From Cristatella mucedo (taxonomy: Eukaryota > Bryozoa > Phylactolaemata > Cristatellidae): 64,000 nt of DNA. The stretch spans positions 2,259,001 to 2,323,000 of the forward strand of contig WPIO01000062.1 of the NCBI GenBank assembly GCA_009760855.2, written 5' to 3'. Below the pieces are notes generated by a model. The model did not search any database. It had not been told where the DNA came from and saw only the letters and a program-made list of their open reading frames with translations. Of the stretch, positions 45,659 through 57,694 are shown piece by piece. Positions within the stretch are counted from its first letter, which is position 1, and every line of letters begins with the position of its first letter. Made by a program: the position numbers and the translations under genes.

Positions 45659-47012
45659 CAAAGATCATCCGAGGTACCTCTGAAATATGGGGTACCTCAG
45701 GACTCTGTGCTAGGTCCGGTACTTTTCACGGTTTATACTGTCCCTCTTGCCGATGTGATTGCCAAGCACAATTTAGGCCTTCACTTCTATGCAGATGACA
45801 CTCAGTTGTACCTTTGCTTTGATCCCTCCCAGCCTTCGAGCACCTTGAATTCTCTCAACTCACGTGCTGCATGTATTGATGACATCTGCACACGGATGGC
45901 TGCAAATTTTGTAAAACTAAACGATGATAAAACTAACTTACTAGTTATAGGCAAACCGAGTGTGATTCAGAAATGGAAAGGCTGACCCTCAAAATTGGCT
46001 CTGCCAGCATATCCTGTTGAATCAGCTCGAAATCTAGGTGTCATATTCCAAAGCGACCTCTCGTTAGACGACCATATCAGCTCCACAGTCAAATCTGCCT
46101 ATTTTCAGCTTCATAACATTGCTAAAATTCGGGCTTGTTTAGATAAAGATACCACATCCAAGTTGGTCCATGCATTCGTGACATCCCGTCTCGACTTCTG
46201 CAACTCACTGCTTACTGGCCTACCAGCATGTGCGATCAGGCGATTGCAGCTGGTGCAAAACTCTGCAGCTAGGCTTGTCTGTCGTGAGCGTCGCAGTTGC
46301 CACACCACACCACTTCTTGCCGACCTGAACTGGCTACCAGTCAATCGATTTCAAGGTTTTGTTGCTCACTTTTAGGTCACTTCATTCTTTGGCTTCAGCC
46401 TATCTCTCAGATCTACTCCCTCACCAGGCCTCACCATCGTTAAAATGCTAGCTGATTTAACGGCCTCTTTTTGTATAGCAAGAGAAGAGCCCATACGGCT
46501 ATCACCACCACTTGCAGTGGCGATAAAGGATCGCCCACCGAAGGATTCAAACCCACGACCTCGAGGCTGCGGTCGTGAAAAGCACCCACCTTACCAAGTG
46601 AGCCATGACGACTGCCACCTGCTTTTCGGAATCCAACAGTTTACCAATACCTCGTACAAACCTCAAATCCATTGGAGACCGTGCATTTAGTTCCCTCCCG
46701 AGTTGCGTTAGAACGTCCCCTGACTTGACCACATTTAAAAAGAACTTAAAAACACCCCTATTTAGGACAGTATTTAGTGGGTCCCTGTGATTCGTCCTTG
46801 ATGTGCTTAAGCGTGCTGACACTGCATGCTGCCACTAACCACATTTGCATGCTGACCCTGTGCATCTCATCCCTAACCATGTTATTCGTGTTGTTCAGCA
46901 AGCATGATATTTACCATTCAATCGCATTTTCCTTTGCAGCAAATGTAAAGTGCCTTGAAAGAGATTTAGTTCTCCGAGGACGCTTTATCAAGCGCATTAT
47001 TATTATTTTTAT
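45659..47012 (+). mobile_element. L2-like LINE inserted in an inverted LINE
   Basis: The RT fragment starts at the [10 protein letters not shown]-equivalent segment and contains [20 protein letters not shown] (45785-45835). A frameshift near 45985-46000 breaks the frame. A SINE B lies at 46441-46612, and the RT C-terminus resumes at about 46613. The tail ends in an ATT repeat at 47012. Flanking TGTCCATCCAC (45648-45658) and TGTCCATTCAC (47013-47023) form an apparent 11-bp target-site duplication. Confidence 0.88.
46441..46612 (-). mobile_element. SINE B copy, inverted, nested in a LINE
   Basis: Family landmarks in reverse-complement order: TGCTAGCTGATTTAACGGCC, GAAGAGCC..CGGCTATCACCACC, GATAAAGGATCGCCCACCGA, CAAACCCACGACCTCG, CTTACCAAGTGAGCCATG. 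It interrupts the RT coding segment between the CATCGT and CCACCTGCTTTTCGG parts of the host LINE. Confidence 0.78.
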
Positions 47013-48960
47013 TGTCCATTCACATCAATGCTCAGGAGTCTCCCACTGAGATTGGAGCTGAACCATTGCAATAAAATGCCAGATGGTCAGGCGAAATGAG
47101 CGGCACTCGAGAAAGACTTGGTGGTCGATAGTATCAAAAGGTTATGAAAGATCGAGCAAAACAAGAGTCTCTACCTAAGTCTGCATTCCTAAGTAGGTCC
47201 TTATACACCCGAAGCAATGCTGACTCTGTGAAGTGATTAGCTCTAAAACTAGACGTGAACTTACTAGCAAGGTTTGAAGTTTCAATATGTGAGTTCAGCT
47301 GGTTTGCCATTACTCGTCCCAATGACTTGGATAGCAACAGTAGAAGGGAGACTGGATAGAACTCATTGGGCATGACCAGAGGCTAATGACATATTTATTA
47401 GTTTAGTTTTGCATGGCAGCATCACATCTATGAATCATTGAAGCAGGACAGTGGTAATAAGGTTTAGAGGACTAGCTGTCTTCTTTGATTGGGATATGAA
47501 CTTCAGGACAAGGTCACTAGTGGCCTCCTTGAATGTAGACATTGAGGTGCTGCATGGAATTGAGGGACAGGATTATAGGGAGTTGCTGCGACTTTAAGGA
47601 CAGACTCCCCGATCTTGTCTATCTTGTTGACAAAGAAGATAGAGAAGCGATCAGCTAGATCATCACAAGGATCACTAACTAGGTAAGGAGCTTACCTGGG
47701 AGCACTTAAGGAGATGGTTGATTGTTGACATCAGCATTTATGGATTGTGCATCTGTGATTCAACGATGTTGTTATAGAAGCTAGACTTGGCCTTTGCTAG
47801 GATCGATTGGCACGATTTACTGTAGTCCTCGTATGTCTGTCGATGGACAGTCAGTCCTGATGTTGTGTATGCTTTTTCAAGCTTGCCCTTAGTAGACCTA
47901 GCTAGTTTATTATCTGGAGTAAATGATAAGGCGTCTGACAGTAGGCACACACTGCGCTGGGTCAGAGGTGCTAGTGTAATAATTAGTATCGTGTTGTAGC
48001 AATTTACCAATGATAAAAGGTCGAGGGGAAAGGGGATCGAGCAGCAGCAGGGGCAAAGAAGATATTCTTGCACGGACAGCATCGATGTCAAGGGTGTTGA
48101 GGTTTTGCGATTCACGTGTGATTTTAGATGCTGAAGAAGGCACACATTGTAGACTGAATGAGATCTGCATGTGGCAAGATATGAACGATCTGAATGAGAT
48201 AAGCAGAATTTTTGAGTGATGATAGTCTGCAGCTGTAGGACACAATTTGGTCGAGTGTGTGACCCTTGATGTGAGTAAGACCGTGCACATGAGCCACAAC
48301 AGATAATGAGTTAGTCAGTGCACGAAATACGGTGCTGAAGGCAGCAGATTGGTTATGAAAATGAGTGTTGAAGTCATCCATAACGAGAAAAGATTGATTT
48401 CATGCCCACATAATTGAAATGAGCTCAGAGGAATCTGAGATAAAGGAGGACTTGGTACCTGGAGGGGGCGATAGACTGCTGCCACTATTTTTCGCTTGTT
48501 GTCGGGTGAACGCAAAACAATAGATTCGAAAGACTTCTTCGAGGGGACTTCAGATCAGATGGGTTGAAATTGAAGGATGAGCGTGTAATAACTGCGACTC
48601 CACCCTCAGTTTTGATTGATCTAGGGGTGTGAACGAAGACGAAGCATCTTGGGGTTTCGTCGTTAATAGTCGGGTAATTAAAAAAACACTAGCTCATTTA
48701 ACAGCCTCTTTTGTATAGCGACAGAAGAGCCTTTACGGCTATCACCACTGCTTGCAGCAGCGATAAAGGATCGCCCAACACAGGATTCGAACCCACGACC
48801 TCGGAACCGAAATCGTTAAAACCAAGCGCTTTACCCAGTAATCCATCAACCATTTTTAGCAGGTCAGGGCAAGCAGGTCGAGGTCTTTTTCAGGAATAAA
48901 GTTCTTATTAATCAGGGTTTTATTGCAAATTGAGCAATGATTCTAAGGACTAGCGTTAAG
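47013..48960 (-). mobile_element. L2-like LINE, 5' half of a split copy (RT N-terminus and endonuclease)
   Basis: Minus-strand fragments run 5' to 3'. The endonuclease C-terminal half lies at 48124-48515 (NKRKIVAAVYRPLQVPS; DDFNTHFHN, where family members have GDFN; HIKGHTLDQIVS). A linker follows. Then comes the RT N-terminus at 47134-47373 (FYPVSLLLLLSKSLGRVMANQ, FRANHFTESALLRVYKDLL). Frames are broken throughout. A SINE B is inserted at 48679-48848. Upstream sequence near 48850-48960 still matches the copy at 61030-61140. Confidence 0.8.
48679..48848 (-). mobile_element. SINE B copy, inverted, nested in a LINE
   Basis: Well preserved: CACTAGCTCATTTAACAGCC, TAGCGACAGAAGAGCC, CGGCTATCACCACTGC, GCGATAAAGGATCGCCC, GGATTCGAACCCACGACC (inverted canonical box B), CTTTACCCAGTAATCC. 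Confidence 0.78.
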
Positions 48961-50758
48961 GCTTTTATTCAAAAATTAAGTATGGTTCGGCCGCCGGAGT
49001 TATTGCAGGCCCGATGACCACTAAGTTGGAGAAATTCGCAGCCACGCTTTTGGGAAACACACTGAGTGGTTCGAGACAATGCTTGAAATACCAAAGGAGG
49101 GGTTCTCGTCTCGTGGCCCCTGAGTCGGCTTCGTAGTGCATTTCTTTTGATAATGCATAACTCACGGACCTTAACAACAGCAACAACATCTAGGAATGCA
49201 TTTGAACGACGATAACGAAATTATACTAGGTTTGCTCGATCATAACTAATAAGCAGGTTACTAGCAGATGGAGAATCTAATGGCGCCGCCGGTGTAACTG
49301 ACATAGCCACAAGCAGTAAGCGTTTAGACGTCTATAATCACGTAATTTCCTAATTACTTTAATTATTAATGTATTAATTATCTTGAATTATAATATTTCA
49401 AGGTACGGTCAAACAACAAACAGATAAGCTTTAAACTGGTTATGTTGCTCATTACTGATGGCAGCAGTCATAATAGGTATATACATTTTCTCTGCCGCCC
49501 TGTATTTGTGTAAGTAATGAAGAACTTATCCAGAGTGTTGTACTTAACCCTTGGGCTTTAATACAAGATCCCCAAACAGACAGCACGATGGCAACATTGC
49601 TGCTCGGTAGTCCGCTCTTCTGTGGTGGTGCTACTTGCTTGCATTCTGCTGCTTGTTATTCACATTACAACATCAGCTCCTAGATAGCATGAGCAACGGT
49701 AGCCACGATTAGCTCGAAGTTTTTTCCCAAACTGGGCTGGATGTCTTTTTGTGGCCTTTGCTGTGTTTACCTTTATACCTACCGATGCTGCTGTTATTCT
49801 TGCGTGTGCCACTCGACATCGACCCAGTCCGGTTGGTGTAGCCCATCAGTAAAACACTCCTTGCAGTGCAGTGCAGTGCAGTATTATTATGCACTGTAGG
49901 CCCTTAGCATTGCTATGCTGTGGTTCACTATGATGATTGTTTTGATGATTCTTTTTTGCAATCCGGCCCCTAGATTTAATGGGTGGTTCAGTTGCTGGCT
50001 TTTTGCCATAGGCAGCCGGATAAGCCCTGTGTGTTCCTTCATTGCATAGCTGATTGGTCACGTGCATTGAAGGCTTCGAGGTGTAAACATGTGCATCGAG
50101 AGGCCAGCTTGTCACGGCAACTCACGGTTGCAAACAAAAGCAGACGCTGGTGGTGGACTGTTGATGGAATTCCAATAGTCTTCTGAAGCATTGAGCAGCC
50201 TCTGCAGTGTGTCAGTTTGGTTCACGAAAGAGCCATGCTAATCCAGCTTGCTAACCCCCCTGATGATGGAGAGATGAAGGTAGTGATCTGCCCTTAACCT
50301 AGATGTTCATTGATGGAGGTGGCAACAAGGAGAAAAGAAAATATGAGGCTGAGCCAACCGCCGGGCATGCACGGCACAAACAGAGCTCTCCGGGCTCTTA
50401 CCACACTTTCCCTTGACAAAAAGGGGTGTGCCAAATTAGTTTAAGGGGGCAGTGAGGGTTGAACCTTGGCCTCAAGCACCGAAGTCATATCCTAACAGAT
50501 GCCCTGCCTGCGCTTGCTCGAATTTTGCACATCTATATATGTTTTTATCAGTTTTCCATTAAACGTGATCATTCATTACTGTCCGTCCAAGAGCAAGCCA
50601 GTCTGCAGGCTGCTCAGCTAGCGGGGAAGACATTCCATGTCGAAGGCGATTTCGCGTTTCGTGCTTATATGACTACACAGCAGCAGCAGCATGCACGAGT
50701 GTGTTGTTTGATGAGATTGTAGTCGAAAGACTCATTTCCCACGACTGAACTATTGCAG

Positions 50759-50858
50759 GGCAAAGCCATACTCCTCGATGAAGCTCATGTTGGTTGGCAT
50801 TAGCAACATAGGCAAAACAACATTACTTAACGAGCTGAAAAAAGCAGCCAGCAATCCG
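50759..50858 (+). CDS. LRRK1: LRRK1-like ROCO protein, exon 9 of window (ROC P-loop)
   Basis: About 33 residues carry the start of the ROC (Ras of complex) GTPase domain. MKLMLVG is the first strand. GISNIGKT (50796-50819) is the Walker A/G1 motif GxxxxGK[ST] that binds the phosphates of GTP, followed by TLLNELKK. The acceptor is CTATTGCAG ending at 50758 (phase 2, matching exon 8) and the donor is CCG|GTATGT after 50858 (phase 0). In LRRK proteins ROC acts as an intramolecular switch coupled to COR and, where present, the kinase. A (GT)n tract begins 66 bp after the donor. Confidence 0.93.
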
Positions 50859-50919
50859 GTATGTAGATCATGCATGCCTACTGTGCATCGAATGCCGAGT
50901 TGGACTCGGTATGCGCGCA

Positions 50920-50923
<4 letters not shown>

Positions 50924-51017
<94 letters not shown>

Positions 51018-51033
51018 TGTGGGTGTGTGTGTG
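50924..51033. repeat. (GT)n microsatellite close to the exon 9 donor
   Basis: About 50 GT units, nearly pure, beginning 66 bp downstream of the ROC P-loop exon. Confidence 0.95.
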
Positions 51034-51992
51034 CATGCGCGCTAGTATGCCCTGCCTTAAGCTGTGTGTGCCTGTAGTTGGTTGACGTCTGTGGTGCCTT
51101 TGCTATTATATGTGTGCACTGGTGCTTCGCCTACCGCCAGTGACAACACTCTTTCACTCAGAATAAACACACGACTGGCTGGCCGTCCTGACTTGATTGA
51201 CAGGCATTCGGCATTTGCAAGAAAGCTTTTGCCTTCCTGCCATAGCAATGGCAAACACTTTCGCAGGTCGCCAAAGGCAGTCTCGGCATTTAGATTTCAA
51301 ATAGTTTTGTATTTTTGTATACGTACTCGGATGTATACACGATGGTCAAACTGCTCCAATATGTAATACAAGACCGAGAGCTTGGTAGACCGTAGGTCTA
51401 TATTTGCCAACCGGCTGATGCATGTCCCGGATGCATGCATCGAATAGAGATGGGGCAGGGGGATATGCAAAGGGGGGCAATTCATTAAAGTGATAGGGCA
51501 ATTCCGCTAAACAGCACTAGCACTCCGACGGACATTTGTGCCGGTTGTGCTGCATGAGGTTGTTTCAAAATTCTCGAATCAGAATCGACTTGACGTTGCA
51601 AATCTGTGCCTAGGGTTAGTGTCGTACCTGTTGTTGGGTCATGCTTATGGTGAGCACATCCGGTGAGGGTTTCTAGCAGCTGAGCCGGAAACTAAGAAAC
51701 ATTGCTTTGAGATTGCACTGTACTCGTGGCGCATTGCTTGCGCATCGGGAGGGGGACTGAGGGGTCTGAAGCCTCAGTCTCTCATGGGTCTAGTCAAAGG
51801 GGCCGAGCCAGATTGGTTCAGCCATTTAGGCAGTGCCACCTGTTTGGCTAACTCGGTCTGAATGCCTGATCGCACCTCTATTTTTACTACCAGGCTTTCA
51901 AAAAGGGGCTACCAGGTTTAGAAAGTGGTTCCATAGGCTTGCCCGTGGCACCTTTGCTGTGTCCAGATCCATTCAAAGTCCAGAAGGAATGT

Positions 51993-52945
51993 TAACGATG
52001 ATAAAACTAACTTACTAGTTATGGGCAAACCCAGTGTGATCCAGAGATTGGAAAGGCTGACTCTCAAAATTGGCTCTGCCAGCATATCTCCAGTTGAATC
52101 AGCTCGAAATCTAGGTGTCATATTCCAAAGGGACCTCTCGTTAGACGACCACATCAGCTCCACTGTCAAATCCGCCTATTTTCAGCTTCATAACATTGCT
52201 AAAATTCGGGCCTGTTTAGATAAAGATACCACGTCCAAGTTGGTCCATGCATTCGTGACATCTTGACTCGACTTCTGCAACTCACTGCTCACTGGCCTAC
52301 CAGCATGTGCGATCAGGCGATTGCAGCTGGTGCAAACCTCTGCAGCTAGGTTTGTCTGTCGTGAGCTTCGCAGTTGCCACATTACTCCACTTCTCGCCGA
52401 CCTGCACTGGCTACCAGTGAGGCAACGGATTGACTTCAAGGTTTTGTCCCTCACTTTTAGGTCCCTTCATTCTATGGCTCCAACCTATCTTTCAGATATA
52501 CTACCCCATCAGGCTAAGCATCGTACCACCCGCTTTTCGGAATCCAACAGTCTAGAAATACCTCGTACAAACCTTAAATCCTTTGGAGACCATGCATTTA
52601 GTTCATATGCTCCCAAAGCCTGGAACTCCCTCCCGACCTGTGTCAGAACATCCCCTGACCTGACCACATTTAAAAGGAACCTCAAAACACACCTATTTAG
52701 GACAGCATTTAGTGGGTGCCTGTGATTCGTCCTTGATGTGCTTATGCGTGCTGACACTGTGCATGCTGCCACTAACCACATTTGCATGCTGACCCTGTGC
52801 ATGTCACCCCTAACCATATTATTTCGTTTGTTTTTTCAAGCATGATTTTACTTACCATTCAATTGCATTTCACTTTACAGCAAATGTAAAGCGCCTAGAG
52901 AGAGATTAAGTTCTCTGAGGGCGCTTTATCAAGTGAATTATTATT
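51993..52945 (+). mobile_element. L2-like LINE, 5'-truncated
   Basis: It starts inside the RT thumb motif (NDDKTNLLV-equivalent at 51993) and stays nearly open. Frames 52021-52266 and 52321-52725 are one reading frame broken by a TGA near 52264, where other copies encode Arg. The 3' UTR and ATT-repeat tail end at about 52945. Confidence 0.88.
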
Positions 52946-53132
52946 ATTATATTATGTACCGCTTTTCTGAGGTGCAGCTACAAAGGCTGCTAGGCCTGCT
53001 TGCATTTCCCTTGCACACCCTCTAGTAGTTTCCAAAGAGGGCTATTTATTGAGCATATCTTTTAGAAGCATTACAGCAGTAACTCTTATAGCCAGGTCTG
53101 AAGAGGCCTGCCTAGCCGTTCCTGGCATTAAT

Positions 53133-53955
53133 AATAATAATAATAATAATAATATAGCACTTGATAAATCACCCTCAGAGAACTTAATCTCTTTCTAGGC
53201 GCTTTACATTTGCTGCAAAGTGATATGCAATAGAATGGTAAGTAAAATCATGCTTGAAAAAACAAACAAATAATATGGTTAGGGGTGACATGCACAGGGT
53301 CAGCATGCAAATGTGGTTAGTGGCAGCATGCACAGTGTCAGCACGCATAAGCACATCAAGGACGAATCACAGGGACCCTCTAAAGGCTGTCCTAAATAGG
53401 TGTGTTTTAAGTTTCTTTTAAATGTGGTCAGGTCAGGGGATGTTCTGACGCAGGTTGGGAGGGAGTTCCAGGCTTTGGGAGCATACGAGCTAAATGCACG
53501 GTCTCCAAAGGATTTAAGGTTTGTACGAGGTATTTCCAGACTGTTGGATTCCGAAAAGCAGGTGGTACGATACTTGGCCTGATGGGGTAGTATATCTGAA
53601 AGATAGGCTGGAGCCATAGAATGAAGAGACCTGAAAGTGAGCGACAAAACCTTGAAGTCAATCCGTTGCCTCACTGGTAGCCAGTGCAGGTCGGCGAGAA
53701 GTGGAGTAATGTGGCAACTGCGACGCTCACGACAGACAAGCCTAGCTGCAGAGTTTTGCACCAGCTGCAATCGCCTGAGCGCACATGCTGGTAGGCCAGT
53801 AAGCAGTGAGTTGCAGAAGTCGAGACGAGATGTCACGAATGCATGGACCAACTTAGACGGGGTATCCTTATCTAAACAAGCCCGAATTTTAGCAATGTTA
53901 TGAAGCTGAAAGTAGGCAGATTTTACTGTGGAGGTGATATGGTCGTCTAATTATG
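53133..53955 (-). mobile_element. L2-like LINE, 5'-truncated, inverted
   Basis: An AAT-repeat tail at 53133 is followed by 183 open codons on the minus strand (53300-53851: [51 protein letters not shown]). A single-base difference shifts the last residues out of the family frame. Truncation lies at the [10 protein letters not shown]-equivalent position. Confidence 0.88.
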
Positions 53956-54980
53956 ATCTCGCCAGATTAAGCTATAATCTCTAGCCAAAGAGATTACAAG
54001 CACAAGCCGTGTAATGAGTTGTCAGTTGATCTTCTGAAGTTGGCATTGCCACTCGAGCTGATACAAGGTCTAGGCCATGGATGGGGTTTAGAAGGCCTGC
54101 CGGGTAGAAAACCTTTTGGTTGAAGCTTCAGTTTCTCTAGCCAATCTCTTTATTGATAATATTAAAAAATGGTTTTGTTATGGTGGCACTAGTTAGGTCT
54201 GGATATTCAGGTTCTCCTAAAATGGGGTATAGTTAATCTTGAAGAGAGGCTGACGAGCCCTCCCGGTTGAAGCTCTATCATTGTGCCGAATTAAGTCTTC
54301 TTCTGAAGATGGTGCCAAATTTTTTCATAAGAAGGAAAAAATATGTTTCAGGAAGAGGGGTTGATAAAGCCGGCCCGACGAAGTGTCTTCGATGTCAAGC
54401 TTCAGCGGCTGTCTTTATGTAGAGAACCGCCAGGTCTAGAACGATTCATGAAGACATTTCGTGGGGCTCCCTTCAGCTCTCTACTTTGGAGTTGGTCTCT
54501 TGGGCAGGAAGTCAGAGGCATCTAGTATCCTTGGGTTAATTTTTAAGAAAAACTCAAATTTTTAAACAAATTCTGTAAGCTGCTTAACAGTGACGACCTG
54601 TTCGATCACCATAGCGAGTCCAGTAATATTAACATTAAGCCTAGTCGTCACTGGGTGCTCCTGCACGGGACGGTGGTAGAACAGACTCATGAGGCTTAGC
54701 GGGTGGTGCACAGATTTGAGAGGGTGGGAGAGAGGACTCACGGGGGGGGGGGCAGCTCTTTCTGGATGGGGTAGACAGCATGTGGCTTGCCTTCGGCGGG
54801 CATGTTTGGCGTCAGTTTCCAGAAGGGGTGCCATTTTTTCCATGTACGAATAGCACTTTTTAGAGTTGGCGCGTTCGGTCATTTGTATCGAGCTGGTCGA
54901 CGGAGAAGTGCCGAACGATGATGTGCCTTTGGTTTGCAGCTTCGCACTCTCAAAATTGGGAGTTACACACTTCTTCTTCC

Positions 54981-55140
54981 CAGCTCTGGTTTACCCGGTG
55001 GTTAAGGTTCGTGCCTCGACCGAGGTCAGTGGGGATGTATTTGATGGCCGAGGTCGTGGGCTCGAGCCCGTGGCATTTATGAAGTTTCTGTATAGAGATC
55101 AAGCTCTCTTAGGGTGCTATTTAAATGAATTAAATAAGCT
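54981..55140 (+). mobile_element. SINE A copy
   Basis: Head CTCTGGTTTACCCGGTGG then TTAAGG; box B-like GTGGGCTCGAGCCCG; 3' end TATAGAGATCAAGCTCTCTT, AGGGTGCTATTTAAATGAA. It has an extra ~20 bp between the boxes compared with the copies at 2744 and 36461. Confidence 0.68.
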
Positions 55141-55807
55141 GGGGTACCTTTGGCATGGTACTTCCAGCTCTCCCAACATGTTGTACGTCTTAAACCAGCT
55201 GTTAAAGTGAACGGTTAAAATAACCCGAGGTAAACAGCAGGTTTTGGTAGCAGCCGAAGATCTCTGCCGTACAGATATTGAATAGAGGGCCTCGAACCTG
55301 TTCCGCTCTCCTTGATGTTGAGGTTCTACCCCCATTCCAAAATCTTGGATAATCCGAGATGCATAGATTATCTCCATTATTGTGGCTGAGAGCTGCAGTG
55401 GCCCGAGAACACGGTTTTGTGCGGCTGTAAGACACTGCCGAAGTACATAGTAAATGGTACATAGTAACACTGGGTTGGTGGGGGGGGGGTTTCTCGGAAG
55501 GGGATAGATAAGAATGAGTGCATGTGGAAAAGCGGAGACAAGACTCTGATATGATGCTGAGTGGCACTGTAATTTGGAGTCAACCCTGCTGGAAGCTTTT
55601 TCTTGGATGGGTAATAGAGTCATCCTGCTAAGCTATGCTCTTTAAATTTTCAGTCACTTTGACAGGAATGCAGACCTGTGAGATACAAAGAAGTGTTTGC
55701 ATGGACATGCATTTACAAAATTGAGAGCACTGCTGATACTGCTAGTCATCTGGCTCTCTTTTCGGCTCCCGCATTATATGGCAGCGCTTGTCACCCTCTG
55801 ACTGTAG

Positions 55808-55924
55808 AGTCGGTCGAGTTATGGTGGTGAGCCGCTGTCGACCGTCGGTGTGGACATCGGTAGCCTGGTCATCAAAAAGAGCAAAGGCGACGTAACATTC
55901 AGGACGTGGGACTTTGGCGGACAG
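55808..55924 (+). CDS. LRRK1: LRRK1-like ROCO protein, exon 10 of window (ROC switch regions)
   Basis: Thirty-nine residues carry the central part of ROC: GGEPLSTVGVDIGSLVIKK includes the G2 threonine (STVGVDI), and TFRTWDFGGQ ends in the G3/switch II motif DxxGQ (55910-55924). The acceptor is TCTGACTGTAG ending at 55807 and the donor is CAG|GTCGGT after 55924. Both borders are in phase 0. The exon ends exactly at the switch II glutamine, and the next exon starts with EEYYATH, completing DFGGQEEYY as expected for the family. The open frames antisense to it are shadows. Confidence 0.93.
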
Positions 55925-56716
55925 GTCGGTCCGATGGGCGGGCGGCTGCCTCTCTTCCGGCTGTTCGCCGGCGCTCGTCGAGCTGACAGCACAGCACAGG
56001 CGCGAGCCAATGCTCACGCTACACGTGCAGCTGCCGTGTCTCAGCCGTGCTCGTGGTTTCTCTTCTGCACTCTTATTTGCGTTTTTGGAGCCGTCTACTT
56101 GGCTTGGTTTGCGTGGCAGCACTCCAGCAAATGCCGCGCATAGCATAGGCAGGTTTGTTTTTAGGCTGTACCTTATCACTTGGAGCTTCTGGTGTGCTTG
56201 TGGCGTGCTAACGCTGTGCTGCTGCCGGTAGAGTACGCTGTCAAGCTTGTTTGGAGCTGCTGCCATACAGAAGCATGGCCTGACCAATGGCAAAAGCCTC
56301 TGCGCGCCGGTCGGCCCATGCCCTGTGGTACCTGTACCGAGAGATGCTTTTGAAGACTATATCTGATTTGTCAGCTTACTTGGAATGTCGACTGTTTGCT
56401 TCTTGCTGGAGGCTTTTAAGATCGCTAGCATACCTAAATCCTGACTGCGTTCCTTACTGCTTCCTTTGGTTGCATGCCTCCCTCATCGGCAGCGTCTCGG
56501 CTGCTGGTGGACCTGCTTCCGGCTGCAACACACATAGGCGATCGTTGGTTGGTGGCAGAAGCAAGTTATTTAATTGCATTGTTTTGCTTTTATTCGAAGG
56601 ACACTGGTTTGTTTCAAATGTTCTTGCTCGACCCCACTTCCTGAGTGTGACCACTTGTGAACGGCTGTCGTTTAGGGAAGGCTAGCGATGGTGAAATGTG
56701 ACACAGGAAGCTGTTC

Positions 56717-56768
56717 TATCTCTCTCTCTCTCTCTCTCTCCCTGTGTGTGTATGTGTATGTGTGTGTG

Positions 56769-56850
<82 letters not shown>
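56717..56850. repeat. Compound (CT)n / (GT)n / (GCGT)n microsatellite
   Basis: A CT run, a GT run, a GCGT run and a final GT run, directly abutting the truncated 5' end of a LINE copy at 56851. Confidence 0.95.
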
Positions 56851-56852
<2 letters not shown>

Positions 56853-57443
56853 TAGATAAAGGCACTGCGGCCAAATTAGTCCATGTATTTGTGACATCCT
56901 GTCTAGACTTCTGTAATTCACTCCTTGCATGTTTGCCTGCCTGCCTGTGCAATGAGATGCTTACATTGAGAAATGCAACTCAGCAATTTTCTGACAATTA
57001 TGTCTCACAGTATAGCACTTGTAGGTTCGTTCCTGTGTTTTCTTGCTCTCACCTACCTGTGTGAAATGCTTACACTTCAAGCTTATCATCGTACAACCAG
57101 CTCTTGAGATTCTAGTCGTTTAGCTGTGCTTCTGACCAACGTCAAACTCTTTGGAGGGCTCTTTAGTTCGTATACTCTCAAAGCCTGAAAATTACTTCCG
57201 ACTGTCATATTGATAACTGCTAAATTGAACACGTTTAAAAGGAAATTTCAAGTTCAACTACAGCTCACAGCATTTGCTCCATCCGTGTGAGTTAGCCTAT
57301 GTGGTGATTACATGTGCCGTAACTGCTCATGATATTATCACCAATCAGTTGCTACGCCTCCTATCCTCATCTTTAAGGGTCTAGAAAGTGTTTGAACTTT
57401 TTTAGCTGAACGGGCAGTTGTTTTATTGTTATTATTATTATTG
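56851..57443 (+). mobile_element. Degenerate L2-like LINE
   Basis: It starts at CLDKGTAAKLVHVFVTSCLD (family: [17 protein letters not shown]). It continues through CNSLLACLPAC and decayed C-terminal sequence to an imperfect tail with an ATT repeat at about 57425-57443. Its 5' border coincides with the end of the microsatellite. Confidence 0.72.
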
Positions 57444-57694
57444 CATCCACACACGTGCATTGCAAATTTATGCTTTGCACGCAGCCGACGAGCACGCTAG
57501 TTCTTTGGCATGGCACAGCGATGCTTGGCTTCTCGTGTGACTTTTCATCAAGACCTTCGACTTTGGATCAATCCTTGTTTATTCCGCAGCCTCGTTGGCA
57601 TGCAATTTGCAATGCTTTGATTCCCTGCCTTGCTTAAGTGACGGCTGGGCATAGTGTGGACTGTCGTCTGCACCCGATGTGCTGGCTCTTGCAG

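Larger units (their letters stand above)
43152..50758 (+). other. Intron 8 of the LRRK1-like gene
   Basis: This 7.6-kb phase-2 intron is mostly L2-like LINE sequence (43265-48960) with two SINE B insertions. No gene or repeat is recognised in 48960-50758. An open frame at 50459-50722 is not needed for frame and has no LRR or GTPase signature. Confidence 0.75.
50859..55807 (+). other. Intron 9 of the LRRK1-like gene
   Basis: This 4.9-kb phase-0 intron contains a (GT)n tract, a plus-strand LINE (51993), an inverted LINE (53133) and a SINE A (54981). 51040-51990, 53960-54980 and 55140-55807 hold nothing that I can assign, except a possible old repeat at about 51860-51990 that loosely resembles 12650-12740. 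Confidence 0.75.
55925..57694 (+). other. Intron 10 of the LRRK1-like gene
   Basis: This 1.77-kb phase-0 intron contains a compound microsatellite and a degenerate LINE. 55925-56715 has no recognised feature. Confidence 0.8.

Noticed and set aside
50459-50722. 87-codon frame upstream of the P-loop exon as an extra LRRK exon
   Set aside because: Exons 8 and 9 join directly in phase 2 with family continuity. The frame has no LRR or GTPase motif.
55117-55623. 168-codon minus-strand frame
   Set aside because: It overlaps a SINE A tail and lacks any protein signature.
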